Below, piece after piece: positions 25,275 to 34,653 of a stretch of 64,000 nt of DNA; the first letter of the stretch is position 1, and every line of letters starts with the position of its first letter. The position numbers were made by a program, and so were the translations under genes. This stretch comes from Pseudonocardia sp. DSM 110487 (lineage in GTDB: Bacteria > Actinomycetota > Actinomycetes > Mycobacteriales > Pseudonocardiaceae). The DNA lies in assembly GCF_019468565.1 (NCBI RefSeq), contig NZ_CP080521.1:3038001-3102000 (forward strand), in the 5' to 3' direction. Under the pieces are notes generated by a model. The model did no database searches. It was not told the DNA's origin and was given only the letters and a program-made list of their open reading frames with translations.

Positions 25275-27173
25275 TCAGCCGACCACTTCGATCTCGCGTG
25301 CCGGCGCACCGGACGGCTGGTCGAACTGGGTGTGGTGCAGCTCCGCGTAGCGGCCGCCGCGGGCGAGCAGCTCCGTGTGCGTGCCGCGCTCGACGATCCG
25401 GCCCGCCTCCAGCACCAGGATCTGATCGGCCGCGCGGATCGTGGAGAGCCGGTGTGCGATCACGATCGAGGTGCGCCCGACCAGCGCCTCGGTGAGGGCT
25501 TCCTGCACGGCCACCTCGGAGGTGGAGTCCAGGTGCGCGGTGGCCTCGTCGAGCACGACGACCCGAGGCCGGGCGAGCAGCATCCGGGCGATCGCGAGCC
25601 GCTGCCGCTCGCCACCGGAGAGCCGGTAGCCGCGCTCGCCGACGACCGTCTCCAGGCCGTCGGGAAGCGACGCGATCATGTCGGCGAGCCGGGCGCGGCG
25701 CAGCACGTCCCACAGCTGCGGCTCGTCGGCCTCGGGCCGGGCCAGCAGCAGGTTGGACCGGATCGACTCGTGGAACAGGTGCCCGTCCTGGGTGACCAGG
25801 CCGAGGGTGGCGCGGATCGTGTCGAACGACAGTCGGCACACGTCGACCTCGCCGATGCGGATCGCCCCGGCGTCGACGTCGTAGAGGCGCGGAAGAAGTT
25901 GCGCGATGGTCGACTTGCCTGCACCGGAGGATCCGACGAGTGCGATCAGCTGCCCGGGCTCTGCCCGGAACGTCACGTCGTGCAGGACCTCGTCGCCGCC
26001 GCGGGCGTCGAGCTGAGCGACCTCCTCCAGCGACGCCAGTGAAACCTTGTCCGCTGCCGGGTAGCCGAAGCCGACGGCGTCGAGCTCCACCGACAGCGGA
26101 CCCGCGGGCAGCGGCAGCGGGGTGGCCGGCTCGGCGATCAGCGGTGGCAGGTCGAGCACCTCGAACACCCGCTCGAAGCTGACCAGTGCGCTCATCACCT
26201 CGACCCGGGCGCTGGCCAGTGCGGTGAGCGGGGCGTAGAGGCGGGTGAGCAGCAGCGCCAGCGCGACCACGTCGCCGGCGGCCAGGCCGCCGTTCAGCGC
26301 GAAGTAGCCGCCCAGGCCGTAGACCAGGGCGAGCGCGAGCGCGGAGACGAGGGTGAGCGCCGAGACGAAGATCCACTGCACCATGGCGGTGCGGATCCCG
26401 ATGTCGCGCACCCGCGCGGCGCGGGCGACGAACTCGCGGGTCTCGTCGTCGGGTCGCCCGAACAGCTTGATCAGCGTGGCGCCGGGCGCGGAGAACCGCT
26501 CGGTCATCTGCGTGCCCATCGCGGCGTCGTGGTCGGCCGCCTCGCGTTGCATGCTCGCGAGCCGTCGGCCCATCCGCCGCGCCGGCAGGACGAACACCGG
26601 TAGCAACACCAGCGCGAGCAGCGTGACCTGCCAGGACAGGCTGAGCATCACGACCAGGGTGAGTGCCAGCGTGACGACGTTCCCGACCACCCCGGACAGG
26701 GTGTCGCTGAACGCGCGCTGCGCGCCGATGACGTCGTTGTTGAGCCTGCTGACGAGCGCGCCGGTGCGGGTGCGGGTGAAGAACGCGATCGGCTGGCGTT
26801 GTACGTGGTCGAACACCGCGGCGCGCAGGTCGAGGATGAGGCCCTCGCCGAGGTGGGATGAGAACCAGCGCTGGACGATCCCGACGCCGGCCTCGGCGAC
26901 CGCAATGGCCGCGATCAGCACCGCGAGCCCGACCACCGCACCGAGCGGGCCGCCGTGCACGATCGCGTCGACGACCCGGCCCGCCAGCACGGGGATGGCG
27001 ACCGCGAGGACCGCCCCGACGACGCTGACCACCAGGAACGCGGCCATGCGGCAGCGATGCGGTCGTGCGAACGCCGCGATCCGACGCAATGTGGCCATCG
27101 AGAACGGGCGTTGCTCCTGGTGATCGTTCGCGGCCCGGTACATCGAGTGCCACGCGACCATCTCCATGCTCAT
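25275..27173 (-). CDS. ABC exporter, fused membrane and ATPase domains
   Basis: 632 residues. Six hydrophobic segments (about 30-330) form an ABC type I exporter domain with GALVSRLNNDVIGAQRAFSD. The ATPase has Walker A GSSGAGKST (about 411-419), signature LSGGERQR (about 515), Walker B VVVLDEATAHLD and the H-loop VIAHRLSTI. Such half-transporters dimerise to expel lipids, drugs or peptides. The ATG overlaps the stop of the upstream MFS efflux gene by 4 bp, so the two are co-translated. An insert KVSLASLEEVAQLDARGG before the ATPase is unusual. Confidence 0.93.
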   Translation of the reverse strand: MSMEMVAWHSMYRAANDHQEQRPFSMATLRRIAAFARPHRCRMAAFLVVSVVGAVLAVAIPVLAGRVVDAIVHGGPLGAVVGLAVLIAAIAVAEAGVGIVQRWFSSHLGEGLILDLRAAVFDHVQRQPIAFFTRTRTGALVSRLNNDVIGAQRAFSDTLSGVVGNVVTLALTLVVMLSLSWQVTLLALVLLPVFVLPARRMGRRLASMQREAADHDAAMGTQMTERFSAPGATLIKLFGRPDDETREFVARAARVRDIGIRTAMVQWIFVSALTLVSALALALVYGLGGYFALNGGLAAGDVVALALLLTRLYAPLTALASARVEVMSALVSFERVFEVLDLPPLIAEPATPLPLPAGPLSVELDAVGFGYPAADKVSLASLEEVAQLDARGGDEVLHDVTFRAEPGQLIALVGSSGAGKSTIAQLLPRLYDVDAGAIRIGEVDVCRLSFDTIRATLGLVTQDGHLFHESIRSNLLLARPEADEPQLWDVLRRARLADMIASLPDGLETVVGERGYRLSGGERQRLAIARMLLARPRVVVLDEATAHLDSTSEVAVQEALTEALVGRTSIVIAHRLSTIRAADQILVLEAGRIVERGTHTELLARGGRYAELHHTQFDQPSGAPAREIEVVG

Positions 27174-28747
27174 CGCTGACCCACCTGCTCGCTCGCCGTG
27201 CTCGGATCGGAGTGCGCGATGTCCGGACCGGCGCCCGCCCGGCGCAGCACGATCGCGGCGACGACGGCAACGCCCGCGAGCGCCACCGCGGACACGGCGG
27301 CTGCCAGCTGGAGACCGTCGGTGAACGCGTTCCCGGCGGTGACGAGCAGCCCCGGCGGCAGCTGGTCGGCCACCCCGGTGGCACCGCCGAGGGTGTCGCG
27401 GGCCGCCTCGGCGGCCTCGGGGGTGACGCCCTCGGCGACCACGTCGAGCATCTGGCCGCGGTAGACCGCGACGCCGATGCTGCCGAGCAGGGCGATGCCC
27501 AACGCCAGCCCGAGCTCCTGGGTGGTCTCCGACACGGCCGACGCCGCTCCCGCCCGCTCCGGCGGGGCCGAGCCCAGGACGACATCCACGCCCAACGCCG
27601 AGACCGGCATCAGCCCGGCGAAGACGATCGTCAGCCCGGCCACGACCGCCGTGAGCCCGGACGCGGCGTCGGCCCGGCTCACCACCGCGAAGCCGAGCGC
27701 TGCCAGCGCCAGGCCTGCGGCCATCACGAAGCCCGGACGAACCCGGCGCACGACCAGCGGCGCGAGCAGCATCGCCAGGATCCCCACCCCCAGCGGGGGC
27801 AGCATCCACAGGCCCGCGTGCAACGGTGAGAGCCCCAGGACCAGCTGCAGGTACTGCGCGACGAGGTAGCTCACCCCGCCCATGACGATCGCGCCGAGGG
27901 TGAGTGCCCCGAGCGAGACGCTGAACGTGCGCGCCGCGAACAGCCGCAGGTCGATCAACGGGTCGGCGAGCGTGCGCTGCCGTCGGGCGAACGCGACGCC
28001 GGCGACCAGCCCGGCGGCGATCGCCAGGGCGGGGAGCAAGCCGAGGCCGTCGGCGGCGATCTCCTTGAGCCCGTAGATCACGCCCAGCACGGCGGCCAGC
28101 ACCAGCGCTGCGCTGGGCAGGTCCAACCGGCCGGCGTGGCGGTCGCGGTACTCGGGCAGCAGGATCGGCCCGGCCACCAGCAGCAACACCATGACCGGTA
28201 CACCGATCAGGAACGCCGAGCCCCACCAGAAGAACTCCAGCAGCGCACCGCCCACCAGCGGGCCGAGCGCCGCGCCGGCCAGGAAGCTGGTGAACCAGAT
28301 CGAGATCGCCACGGTGCGCTGCTCGGGATGGTGGAACATGTTCCGGATCAGCGCGAGGGTCGACGGCGCAAGCGTCGCGCCGGCGACGCCGAGCAGTGCG
28401 CGCGCGGCGATCAGCATCTCAGCGCTCGTCGAGAACGCCGCGAGAACCGACGCGACGCCGAACGCGGCGGCACCGATGAGCAGCAGCCGGCGGCGGCCGA
28501 CGCGGTCGCCCAGTGTGCCCATCGTGATCAGGAACCCGGCGATCATGAAGCCGTAGATGTCGACGATCCACAGCAGCTGTGAGCTGCTCGGCATCAGGTC
28601 GGCGCTCAGGCTCGGCACCGCCAGGTGCAGCACGGTCAGGTCCATCGACACCAGCAGCATCGGGAGTGCCAACACCGCGAGTCCCCACCACTCGCGCCGC
28701 CCGGCCCGGGTCTTGTCGATCGCTGCGTGGTTCGGATGCGGCTCCAT
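27170..28747 (-). CDS. DHA2-type MFS drug efflux transporter
   Basis: 525 residues with about 14 hydrophobic helices. Diagnostic parts: SMDLTVLHLAVPSLSADL in TM1, GTLGDRVGRRRLL (motif A), and GLMPVSALGVDVVLGSAPPERAGAASAVSETTQELGLALGIA near the end, as in QacA/SmvA/LfrA proteins that pump cationic drugs by proton antiport. It starts the two-gene efflux operon with the ABC exporter. No TetR regulator is next to it. Confidence 0.92.
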   Translation of the reverse strand: MEPHPNHAAIDKTRAGRREWWGLAVLALPMLLVSMDLTVLHLAVPSLSADLMPSSSQLLWIVDIYGFMIAGFLITMGTLGDRVGRRRLLLIGAAAFGVASVLAAFSTSAEMLIAARALLGVAGATLAPSTLALIRNMFHHPEQRTVAISIWFTSFLAGAALGPLVGGALLEFFWWGSAFLIGVPVMVLLLVAGPILLPEYRDRHAGRLDLPSAALVLAAVLGVIYGLKEIAADGLGLLPALAIAAGLVAGVAFARRQRTLADPLIDLRLFAARTFSVSLGALTLGAIVMGGVSYLVAQYLQLVLGLSPLHAGLWMLPPLGVGILAMLLAPLVVRRVRPGFVMAAGLALAALGFAVVSRADAASGLTAVVAGLTIVFAGLMPVSALGVDVVLGSAPPERAGAASAVSETTQELGLALGIALLGSIGVAVYRGQMLDVVAEGVTPEAAEAARDTLGGATGVADQLPPGLLVTAGNAFTDGLQLAAAVSAVALAGVAVVAAIVLRRAGAGPDIAHSDPSTASEQVGQR

Positions 28748-29312
28748 GCCGGCTCCCAAGAGTTGGGTAGTGCCACGTTGGCATCCGGCCGGGATGTGCG
28801 GTCGTTCGAGGCGATGAACCCACGCTCGCACTGCGAACCTGGCGACGGCGGCCGCGTGGTGGCAGCCGGCCCAGGAGCGGGTCTCGTGAATCGACTTGCC
28901 GGCGGGGTCTCGACCGACCGGGTGCTGCGGATCCGTGGAGACCCGCCGCCTACCCGTGACGGTACAACCTGAAGCTAAGTTGAGGTCCAGACCGAGTCGT
29001 GGAACCCGGCATCCTGGGGGAGGCGGGGCGACCTCGGAGACCAAACTCTCCGGGCCGCCCCTTGATCCAGATCCTCGTGAGCGAGGACATGGACCCACAT
29101 CGAGTATGCCCCGGTCGGTCCGACCCCACTCAAAGCCGTCTCGTCACGGCTCGCACTTCCTCGGCAGGCGTTGCTCGATCTTGGCCGTGCCATCGCGATC
29201 ACCGGAGTTGACGGCCCGACGCCGGCACCGTTGACTGCTCACGGCGTCACCGGGCGTTGCGGATCACTTCTGCTGCCCCGCGGACCCGACCTGCGAGGAA
29301 GGGCATGTACCG
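28748..29312. other. 565-bp divergent intergenic region
   Basis: Lies between the outward-facing efflux operon and the Nramp-like gene, so it should hold both promoters. Short frames exist on both strands, but none has both a good start and protein-like sequence. I recognise no riboswitch. GAGGAAGGG at 29296-29304 is the ribosome site of the Nramp-like gene. Confidence 0.5.
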
Positions 29313-30764
29313 ATGGCAATACCAACGAGCCCGAGTGCTGATCAGACCGGCTTCGCGCTTCCCAGCAAACACCTTCCCGCGGTCACGGTCCGGGACATGC
29401 CCGAGCCGCCGGTGCAGACGTGGAAGATCATCGGCCCCGGCGTCGTCGGCGCCGGCATCGGGCTGGCTTCCGGTGAGTTCATCCTCTGGCCCTACATCGC
29501 CTCGCAGATCGGCCTGGTGTTCCTCTGGGGCGCGGCGATCGGGGTGCTGACCCAGTGGTTCATCAACATGGAGATCGAGCGCTACACGCTCGCCACCGGC
29601 GAGACCGCGCTCACCGGCTTCAGCCGGATGTGGCGGCACTGGGGCCTCGTCTTCGTCGTGATGACCTACTTCGCGAACCTGTGGCCGGGCTGGGCGACGA
29701 GCTCGGCGACCTTGTTCACCTACCTCTTCGGCGGCGGCGACGCCAACCTCATCGCGATCGGCATGCTGCTCGTGATCGGCGCCTCGCTGACGCTGGCGCC
29801 GGTGGTCTACGTCATGGTCGAGCGCGTCATCTTCCTCAAGGTCGCGGCGATCGTGGTGTTCGTCGTCATCGCGGCCGTCTTCGCCATCACCGCCGCCACC
29901 TGGCAGAGCCTGCCGTCCGCGGTCACGAGCTTCGGCCAGGTACCGGCCGGGGAGCTCGGGTGGGCACTCGTGCTCGGAGCGGTCGTCTTCGCCGGAGCCG
30001 GTGGTGGTCAGAACCTGTGCCAGAGCAACTGGATCCGCGACAAGGGATTCGGCATGGGCGCCCACATCCCGCGGCTGGTGAGTCCGATCACCGGGCACGA
30101 GGAGGCGGCCCCGTCGACCGGTTTCGTGTTCGAGCCCACCGAGGCGAACCTCTCCCGTTGGCGCCGCTGGTGGCGGTTCGCCAACTGGGAGCAGATGCTC
30201 ACCGTCCCGGTGATCACGATCTTCACGATTGCGTTCATGTCGATGCTCGCCTCGTCCACCGTCTTCGGACGCGAGGACCTCCCCAACGGCATCGGTTTCC
30301 TCGACATCGAGGCTCAGGTGCTCGGTGAAACGGTCGGTCCGTGGTTCGGCGCGCTCTTCCTCGTCATCGGCGCCTTCTCCCTCTTCGCGGCTGCGATGGG
30401 CATCGTCGACTACACCAGCAGGCTCGCGGCCGACCAGCTCAAGACCTCATACCTGCGCAAGTCCACGATCAGCGAGAGCAAGCTCTATTTCGGGCTGGTG
30501 TGGGGCCTGGTGGGGATCGGGATCCTCGTGCTGCTGGCCGGCCTCGACCAGCCGCTCGTCCTACTCGTCATCTCGGCTTGCGTCGGCGGCGGGATGATGT
30601 TCATCTACTCGATCCTGCTGCTGGTTCTCAACCGGCGGACGTTGCCCGCGCCGCTGAAGATCCGGTCCTACCGGATCGCCGCCATGGTCTGGTCCATCCT
30701 GCTGTTCGGGGTGCTATCCGTCATCACCGTCATCCAGCAGGGCCAGAAGCTCTTCGGCGGGTAG
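29313..30764 (+). CDS. Divergent Nramp-family membrane transporter
   Basis: 483 residues, about 11-12 helices. It aligns with Nramp in overall layout, but the metal-binding signatures differ: TM1 has GPGVVGAGIGLASGEFILWP where classical proteins have DPGN, and the TM6 region reads GGGQNLCQSNWIRDKGFGMG with no MPH. It therefore may not carry Mn or Fe as classical members do. A strong GAGGAAGGG precedes the ATG. It is transcribed alone, divergent from the efflux operon. Confidence 0.8.
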   Translation: MAIPTSPSADQTGFALPSKHLPAVTVRDMPEPPVQTWKIIGPGVVGAGIGLASGEFILWPYIASQIGLVFLWGAAIGVLTQWFINMEIERYTLATGETALTGFSRMWRHWGLVFVVMTYFANLWPGWATSSATLFTYLFGGGDANLIAIGMLLVIGASLTLAPVVYVMVERVIFLKVAAIVVFVVIAAVFAITAATWQSLPSAVTSFGQVPAGELGWALVLGAVVFAGAGGGQNLCQSNWIRDKGFGMGAHIPRLVSPITGHEEAAPSTGFVFEPTEANLSRWRRWWRFANWEQMLTVPVITIFTIAFMSMLASSTVFGREDLPNGIGFLDIEAQVLGETVGPWFGALFLVIGAFSLFAAAMGIVDYTSRLAADQLKTSYLRKSTISESKLYFGLVWGLVGIGILVLLAGLDQPLVLLVISACVGGGMMFIYSILLLVLNRRTLPAPLKIRSYRIAAMVWSILLFGVLSVITVIQQGQKLFGG

Positions 30765-30825
30765 CGAGAGATCATCTTCGCCCCTACTGATCGCGATCGG
30801 TGGCTGTGCCGGGCACGATCTCGGT

Positions 30826-31218
30826 ATGGCTGCCATCAGGTCCGGCTCCGACCTCGACCTCGACGGGCTTCGATTCGCGATGGTGTCGTCAACGGCGAGC
30901 GAGGTCGATCCGGCATCGCCCACGATCTTCGACTACCACGAGCGCGACGGGATGATCTGGGGCGAGTACGAGGGCGACACGGTACGCATCGGCCGCTTCG
31001 TCGGCACGCGTGCGGACCGGCGGATCTCGATCCAGTTCACGCACGTCGTCGCGGCCACCGGTGTGATCGTGAGTGGCGCCGCGGAGAGCCGCATCGAGCA
31101 GCACGACGGCGGGCTGCGGCTCGTGGAGGAGTTCCGCACGGCCGACGGCGACCAGGTCAGTATCTGCGCGCAGATCGGCCCTGGTCGTGCCGCCCATGGA
31201 CACCGCTCGCCCGGATGA
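30826..31218 (+). CDS. Hypothetical beta-rich protein of a family often labelled N-acetylglutamate synthase
   Basis: 130 residues. The core TIFDYHERDGMIWGEYEGDTVRIGRFVG and RLVEEFRTADGDQVSIC matches a small calycin-like family whose database name (N-acetylglutamate synthase) is unsupported, because there is no acetyltransferase fold. Homologues usually stop soon after the last strand; here a 15-residue tail (GPGRAAHGHRSPG) follows. Function unknown. Confidence 0.65.
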   Translation: MAAIRSGSDLDLDGLRFAMVSSTASEVDPASPTIFDYHERDGMIWGEYEGDTVRIGRFVGTRADRRISIQFTHVVAATGVIVSGAAESRIEQHDGGLRLVEEFRTADGDQVSICAQIGPGRAAHGHRSPG

Positions 31219-31308
31219 CCCGCGTCGTGCACGAGCACTACGCAGCAGCTCATCGAGCGCTACGCGGCCGTCAGGGGTCATCAGACCTGTTGACGGCCGC
31301 AACTCCGG

Positions 31309-31731
31309 CTAGTCGGACGGGTCGGTGGTGTGGATGCTGGCGAGTGCGGCGGTCGCGGCGGCAACCGATGTGGGGTTGTGCTGGCCGTGGTGCACCAGAC
31401 GACGGTCGTGAGTCCGGCGGAGCCGCTCCTCGAGTTTGCCGGCCGCGAGCTCGAGAGCGGCGGAGACGTCGGGGCCGTACGCTTCGGCGCGCATCGTCGG
31501 GCCTCGTCCGCTGCCGGTGATCTCGACCCGGTGGCTCGTCTTGGGCCGGCGCGGGTTCTTCTCGTGGTCGATCACGACGTCGAAGTGGACGACGTGGCTG
31601 CTGTAGCGCCCGAGACGGGCCAGTCTGTGAGCGATGTGCGCGCGATACCGGTCGGGCGCATCGATGTTGCGCCCCGTCACGACGATCTCCATGCCGGTGT
31701 CGGGGGTGTCCTGGAGCTTCCTCGGTTCCAT
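31309..31731 (-). CDS. Short ribosome hibernation promoting factor-like protein
   Basis: 140 residues (127 if the inner ATG at 31692 is used). The S30AE/HPF core is clear: MEIVVTGRNIDAPDRYRAHI, HVVHFDVVIDHEKNPRRPK, MRAEAYGPDVSAALELAAGKLEERLRR. The C-terminal dimerisation domain of long HPF is missing, so it resembles short HPF/YfiA or a truncated RafH. It would bind the 30S subunit in resting cells. It lies in a run of stress-type genes (DUF5994, GvpU-like). Confidence 0.85.
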   Translation of the reverse strand: MEPRKLQDTPDTGMEIVVTGRNIDAPDRYRAHIAHRLARLGRYSSHVVHFDVVIDHEKNPRRPKTSHRVEITGSGRGPTMRAEAYGPDVSAALELAAGKLEERLRRTHDRRLVHHGQHNPTSVAAATAALASIHTTDPSD

Positions 31732-31891
31732 GTGACTCCGATGCTGTGGTTTGGATGTTCTGGCGTGGGATGAACGACGCCGGCTGACGACCTCACGGTC
31801 CATGGGCGATTCGACACGTCCAGCATCGCCTGCGCGATGAGCGACTGTCCGACCGGCGCTGTGTCGATTTCGACGCTCCCGCCGTCGGTTC

Positions 31892-32452
31892 CTAGCGATT
31901 GACCGGATCTGGCTCGGCTGGCCGCGGAACCGGTTGGTGTGGTGTCGGAGCACCGGCTGCGATCGCGAGACAGGCGAGCGCAAGAATCGTGGCGGTGTCA
32001 GAGGGAATCATCATCAGGTCGAGTCGCGAGCGGCGTGAGCCGATCAAGCTGATCGTGTGTGCGTCCCGCTCACCGAACCAGTCGAGCCGAACTTCCCGAC
32101 CCTCGATGCCCATGATCATCTGGGGCCGACCGTCCCATGCCGCGGCGTTCAGTGTGATCCGGCGCACCGGGTCCAGCCGGTCGGTGACAGCGGCGACGAG
32201 CGCCGGCAGCTCCGTCGCCGGATCCCGGCTCCGCGGCCACCAACCGCCGTCCGGGAGTCCATCGGCGGTCGGCGAGCGTGGAAACACCAGCCGCAGGTCG
32301 TCGTGCGCGGACGTGATGCGGAGAACCGCTTTGTGCAGAGAATTCCCGAGAACCGACAACACGTCGGCGCTCCCGCCTCCGGTCTCGAACCGGCTGCCTG
32401 CGCTGGCGACGACTCCGACGTGGACGTCGGCGCTCGATGTGCCGCCAGTCAC
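31892..32452 (-). CDS. DUF5994 family protein
   Basis: 186 residues from GTG. Family core: LRLVFPRSPTADGLPDGGWWPRSRDPATELPALVAAV (about 53-90), then WDGRPQMIMGIEGREVRLDWF and IMMIPSDT-like end. A paralogue lies at 38350-38883 with the same GWWPHSRD and RIIRLAGY blocks. The family occurs in actinomycete stress and plasmid-like islands; its function is unknown. The C-terminus here ends in a Pro-rich tail. Confidence 0.8.
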   Translation of the reverse strand: MTGGTSSADVHVGVVASAGSRFETGGGSADVLSVLGNSLHKAVLRITSAHDDLRLVFPRSPTADGLPDGGWWPRSRDPATELPALVAAVTDRLDPVRRITLNAAAWDGRPQMIMGIEGREVRLDWFGERDAHTISLIGSRRSRLDLMMIPSDTATILALACLAIAAGAPTPHQPVPRPAEPDPVNR

Positions 32453-32538
32453 CGCACCCTACTCCCATCCGTTCGCTCCGAGTGCCGGAAATACCGCAGC
32501 GCGCGTATCCACTGATCACCTGGCCGGCCGACCTGTCT

Positions 32539-33066
32539 TCACACGTTGTTCTGGGCCGTCGCCGCCGAGGGCTCGCCGCCGAGATGGCCGAAGGACCATC
32601 CCGAGACCTCCGACATCCGGCCGCGCCAGTACATCCCCGCAACCGGCAGCGGACTGACACCGGGAGCAATCACGCGAGCTTCGCGCAAGTGGATGTAGGT
32701 GTTGCGGTCCTCTTGGGCGATGAGGCGCGTGTAACGGTCGGGGAGGTGTTCAGTTGCCTCCCGGGCAGCCCGATGCTCGTCACGAGCCTGCACGAGTGAC
32801 TCCGCGACGCCCTCGAACAGGCTTGCCCAACCACCGTGCTCGTCGTCGATCGAACCGCCGGTGTGAACGACGAAGGCGGCCCGGGCCGTGTGCTCCACCT
32901 CATCGAACCACTGCCAGTCCGGGATGACCGACCCGCTGACGATCAAGCCACCCAAGGTGAGTACGACACCCGGACCGTCGTCCTGGATCTCACTCATGTC
33001 ATTGATCGCCCCGACGACGGCTGCGAGCGCTCGGTCGACCTGCGGTGCGCCACCACTCTGAGCCAT
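32539..33066 (-). CDS. GvpU-like gas vesicle accessory protein, orphan
   Basis: 175 residues. The pattern VLTLGGLIVSGSVIP at about 34-48, YIHLREARVI at about 124 and YWRGRMSEVSGWSFG near 146 follows the family of Bacillus GvpU, where the matching parts are the GALITGT strand, the FIHLKDA segment and the WRGKLSEVDGF segment. GvpU helps regulate gas-vesicle clustering in Bacillus. No gvpA, gvpF or other vesicle gene is in this window, so the protein probably has another, unknown role here. Confidence 0.72.
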   Translation of the reverse strand: MAQSGGAPQVDRALAAVVGAINDMSEIQDDGPGVVLTLGGLIVSGSVIPDWQWFDEVEHTARAAFVVHTGGSIDDEHGGWASLFEGVAESLVQARDEHRAAREATEHLPDRYTRLIAQEDRNTYIHLREARVIAPGVSPLPVAGMYWRGRMSEVSGWSFGHLGGEPSAATAQNNV

Positions 33067-33171
33067 GCTGCGGATTGTCCTCTCCGCCGGTCCGCGTCGG
33101 GTCCGGTCCCGGACGCCAGCCAGATCGGCTCGCCCGGCTCCGCCGCTTCAGTGCTGGGTGCCGGAGGCTTG

Positions 33172-34428
33172 TCAGCCGGTGAGCGTCGCTTGCCGGTCCA
33201 CGTCGGGTTCGTCGGGGCCGGTGGCTTCGGGTTCGCTGGTGTGCACGTCTTGTGGACGGGTGTGCCGGTCGGCGTCGCTGCGCAGCGAGCGGATCGCGGA
33301 GTTCAGCACGGCGAGCAGCGGCACGGCGAGCAGCGCCCCGGCGATGCCGGCGGTGAGCAGCCCTGCCGCGATGGCGAGGATCACGGCGAGTGGGTGGAGC
33401 TTCACGGCCCGGCCGAGCAGCAGGGGCTGCAGGATGTGGCCCTCGAGCTGCATGATCCCGACGATGATGGCCAGCACGATCAAGGCCGATACCGGGCCAT
33501 GGGCGACGAGGGCGATGAGTACGGCGACCCCGCCGGTGACCACGGCACCGATAATCGGCACGAATGCGCCGAGGAAGACGAGCGCTGCGAGCGGGACGGC
33601 GAGCGGGATGCGGAGCACGGCCAGCCCGATCCCGATGGCGACGGCGTCGACGACCGCGACGACCGCGGTTGCGCGGATGTAGCTCACGAGCGCGGCCAGG
33701 CTGCGACGTCCGGCCACGTCCACCCGGGTGCGGACTTCTGCTGGCGCCGCACTCAGGAGGAACTCCCAGATGCCTCGCCCGCTGTGCAGGAAGAAGATGA
33801 GGGTGAACACCACGAGCAGGAGCTCGGTGACCATCTGCCCGATCGTCGCCGCGGTGGTGAGCGCCCCGACGGTGATGGACGACTGGTTGGCGCTCAGCGT
33901 CGCGAGCACCTCGTCCTGGGCGCCGCGCAACTGTTGCTCGCTGAGCTGCAGTGGACCCGTGGTCAGCCAGGTCACGATGGTGTCGACGCTGGTGGAGAGC
34001 TGGTTGCCCAGCTCGGGAAGACCGCGGATGAAGGTGATGATCACGAACGTGAGCACGCCGCCGAGTCCGGCGAGGCCGCCCACCATCACCAGTGCGGTCG
34101 CCAGGGCCCGGGGTACGTGGTGCCGGGTGAGCCGGCCGACGGCGGGTGACAGCAGCGCGGCGAGGAGCAGGGCGATCGCGACGGGGACGACGATCGCCGC
34201 CAGGTAGGCCACCACTGTGCCGATCACGGCCAGCGCGGCGACGACGACGAGCAGCCGCCAGCTCAGGGCCGCGCTGATCCGGAGGGTCCTGGGGACGGAC
34301 GCTCGGATGTCGTCCGGTGGATCGGACCGGGTTCGGTCGTCTCGGGCCGGCCGGGAGCGCGGTGGTCGAGCGGTAGCGGCCGGGTCGCCTGGAGAAGGCG
34401 CTGGCGGGGGTCTTTCGGTGGTCGCCAT
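33172..34428 (-). CDS. AI-2E family transporter (TqsA/PerM type)
   Basis: 418 residues from the ATG at 34428 preceded by GAGGGAGA. After a disordered N-terminus (Pro/Arg/Asp-rich, about 1-50) come eight hydrophobic segments in the order of the family, with LGAFVPIIGAVVTGGVAVLIAL and QLEGHILQPLLLGRAVKLHPLAVILAI as the diagnostic C-terminal blocks. Family members move autoinducer-2 or act as Na/H antiporters; the name should not be taken as substrate proof. Confidence 0.9.
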   Translation of the reverse strand: MATTERPPPAPSPGDPAATARPPRSRPARDDRTRSDPPDDIRASVPRTLRISAALSWRLLVVVAALAVIGTVVAYLAAIVVPVAIALLLAALLSPAVGRLTRHHVPRALATALVMVGGLAGLGGVLTFVIITFIRGLPELGNQLSTSVDTIVTWLTTGPLQLSEQQLRGAQDEVLATLSANQSSITVGALTTAATIGQMVTELLLVVFTLIFFLHSGRGIWEFLLSAAPAEVRTRVDVAGRRSLAALVSYIRATAVVAVVDAVAIGIGLAVLRIPLAVPLAALVFLGAFVPIIGAVVTGGVAVLIALVAHGPVSALIVLAIIVGIMQLEGHILQPLLLGRAVKLHPLAVILAIAAGLLTAGIAGALLAVPLLAVLNSAIRSLRSDADRHTRPQDVHTSEPEATGPDEPDVDRQATLTG

Positions 34429-34653
34429 CGCGTCTCCCTCATCGTGCTCGCGGGTGGCGTACCCACTGGCGGCCCAGCCCATGTGCTCGAGACAGGCGGC
34501 GCAGGACCGGACGCTGCGGACTCGTCGACTGAGCCGGTTGCGTGGGCGACATCGTCGGCTACGCGGCATTCGTCGGGTCGGCTGTCGATCAGATCGATGG
34601 ACCTGACCTGCCGCCTGTCGCCGAATCCCGGCTGCGACACCAGGTGTCCGCGT

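Noticed and set aside
28975..29202. Minus-strand frame with a short protein-like segment (MWVHVLAHEDLDQG)
   Set aside because: No ribosome site, no family, and the rest is Arg/Ser-rich; kept only as intergenic note.
28800..29300. Manganese riboswitch before the Nramp-like gene
   Set aside because: No yybP-ykoY-type conserved loops were recognised.
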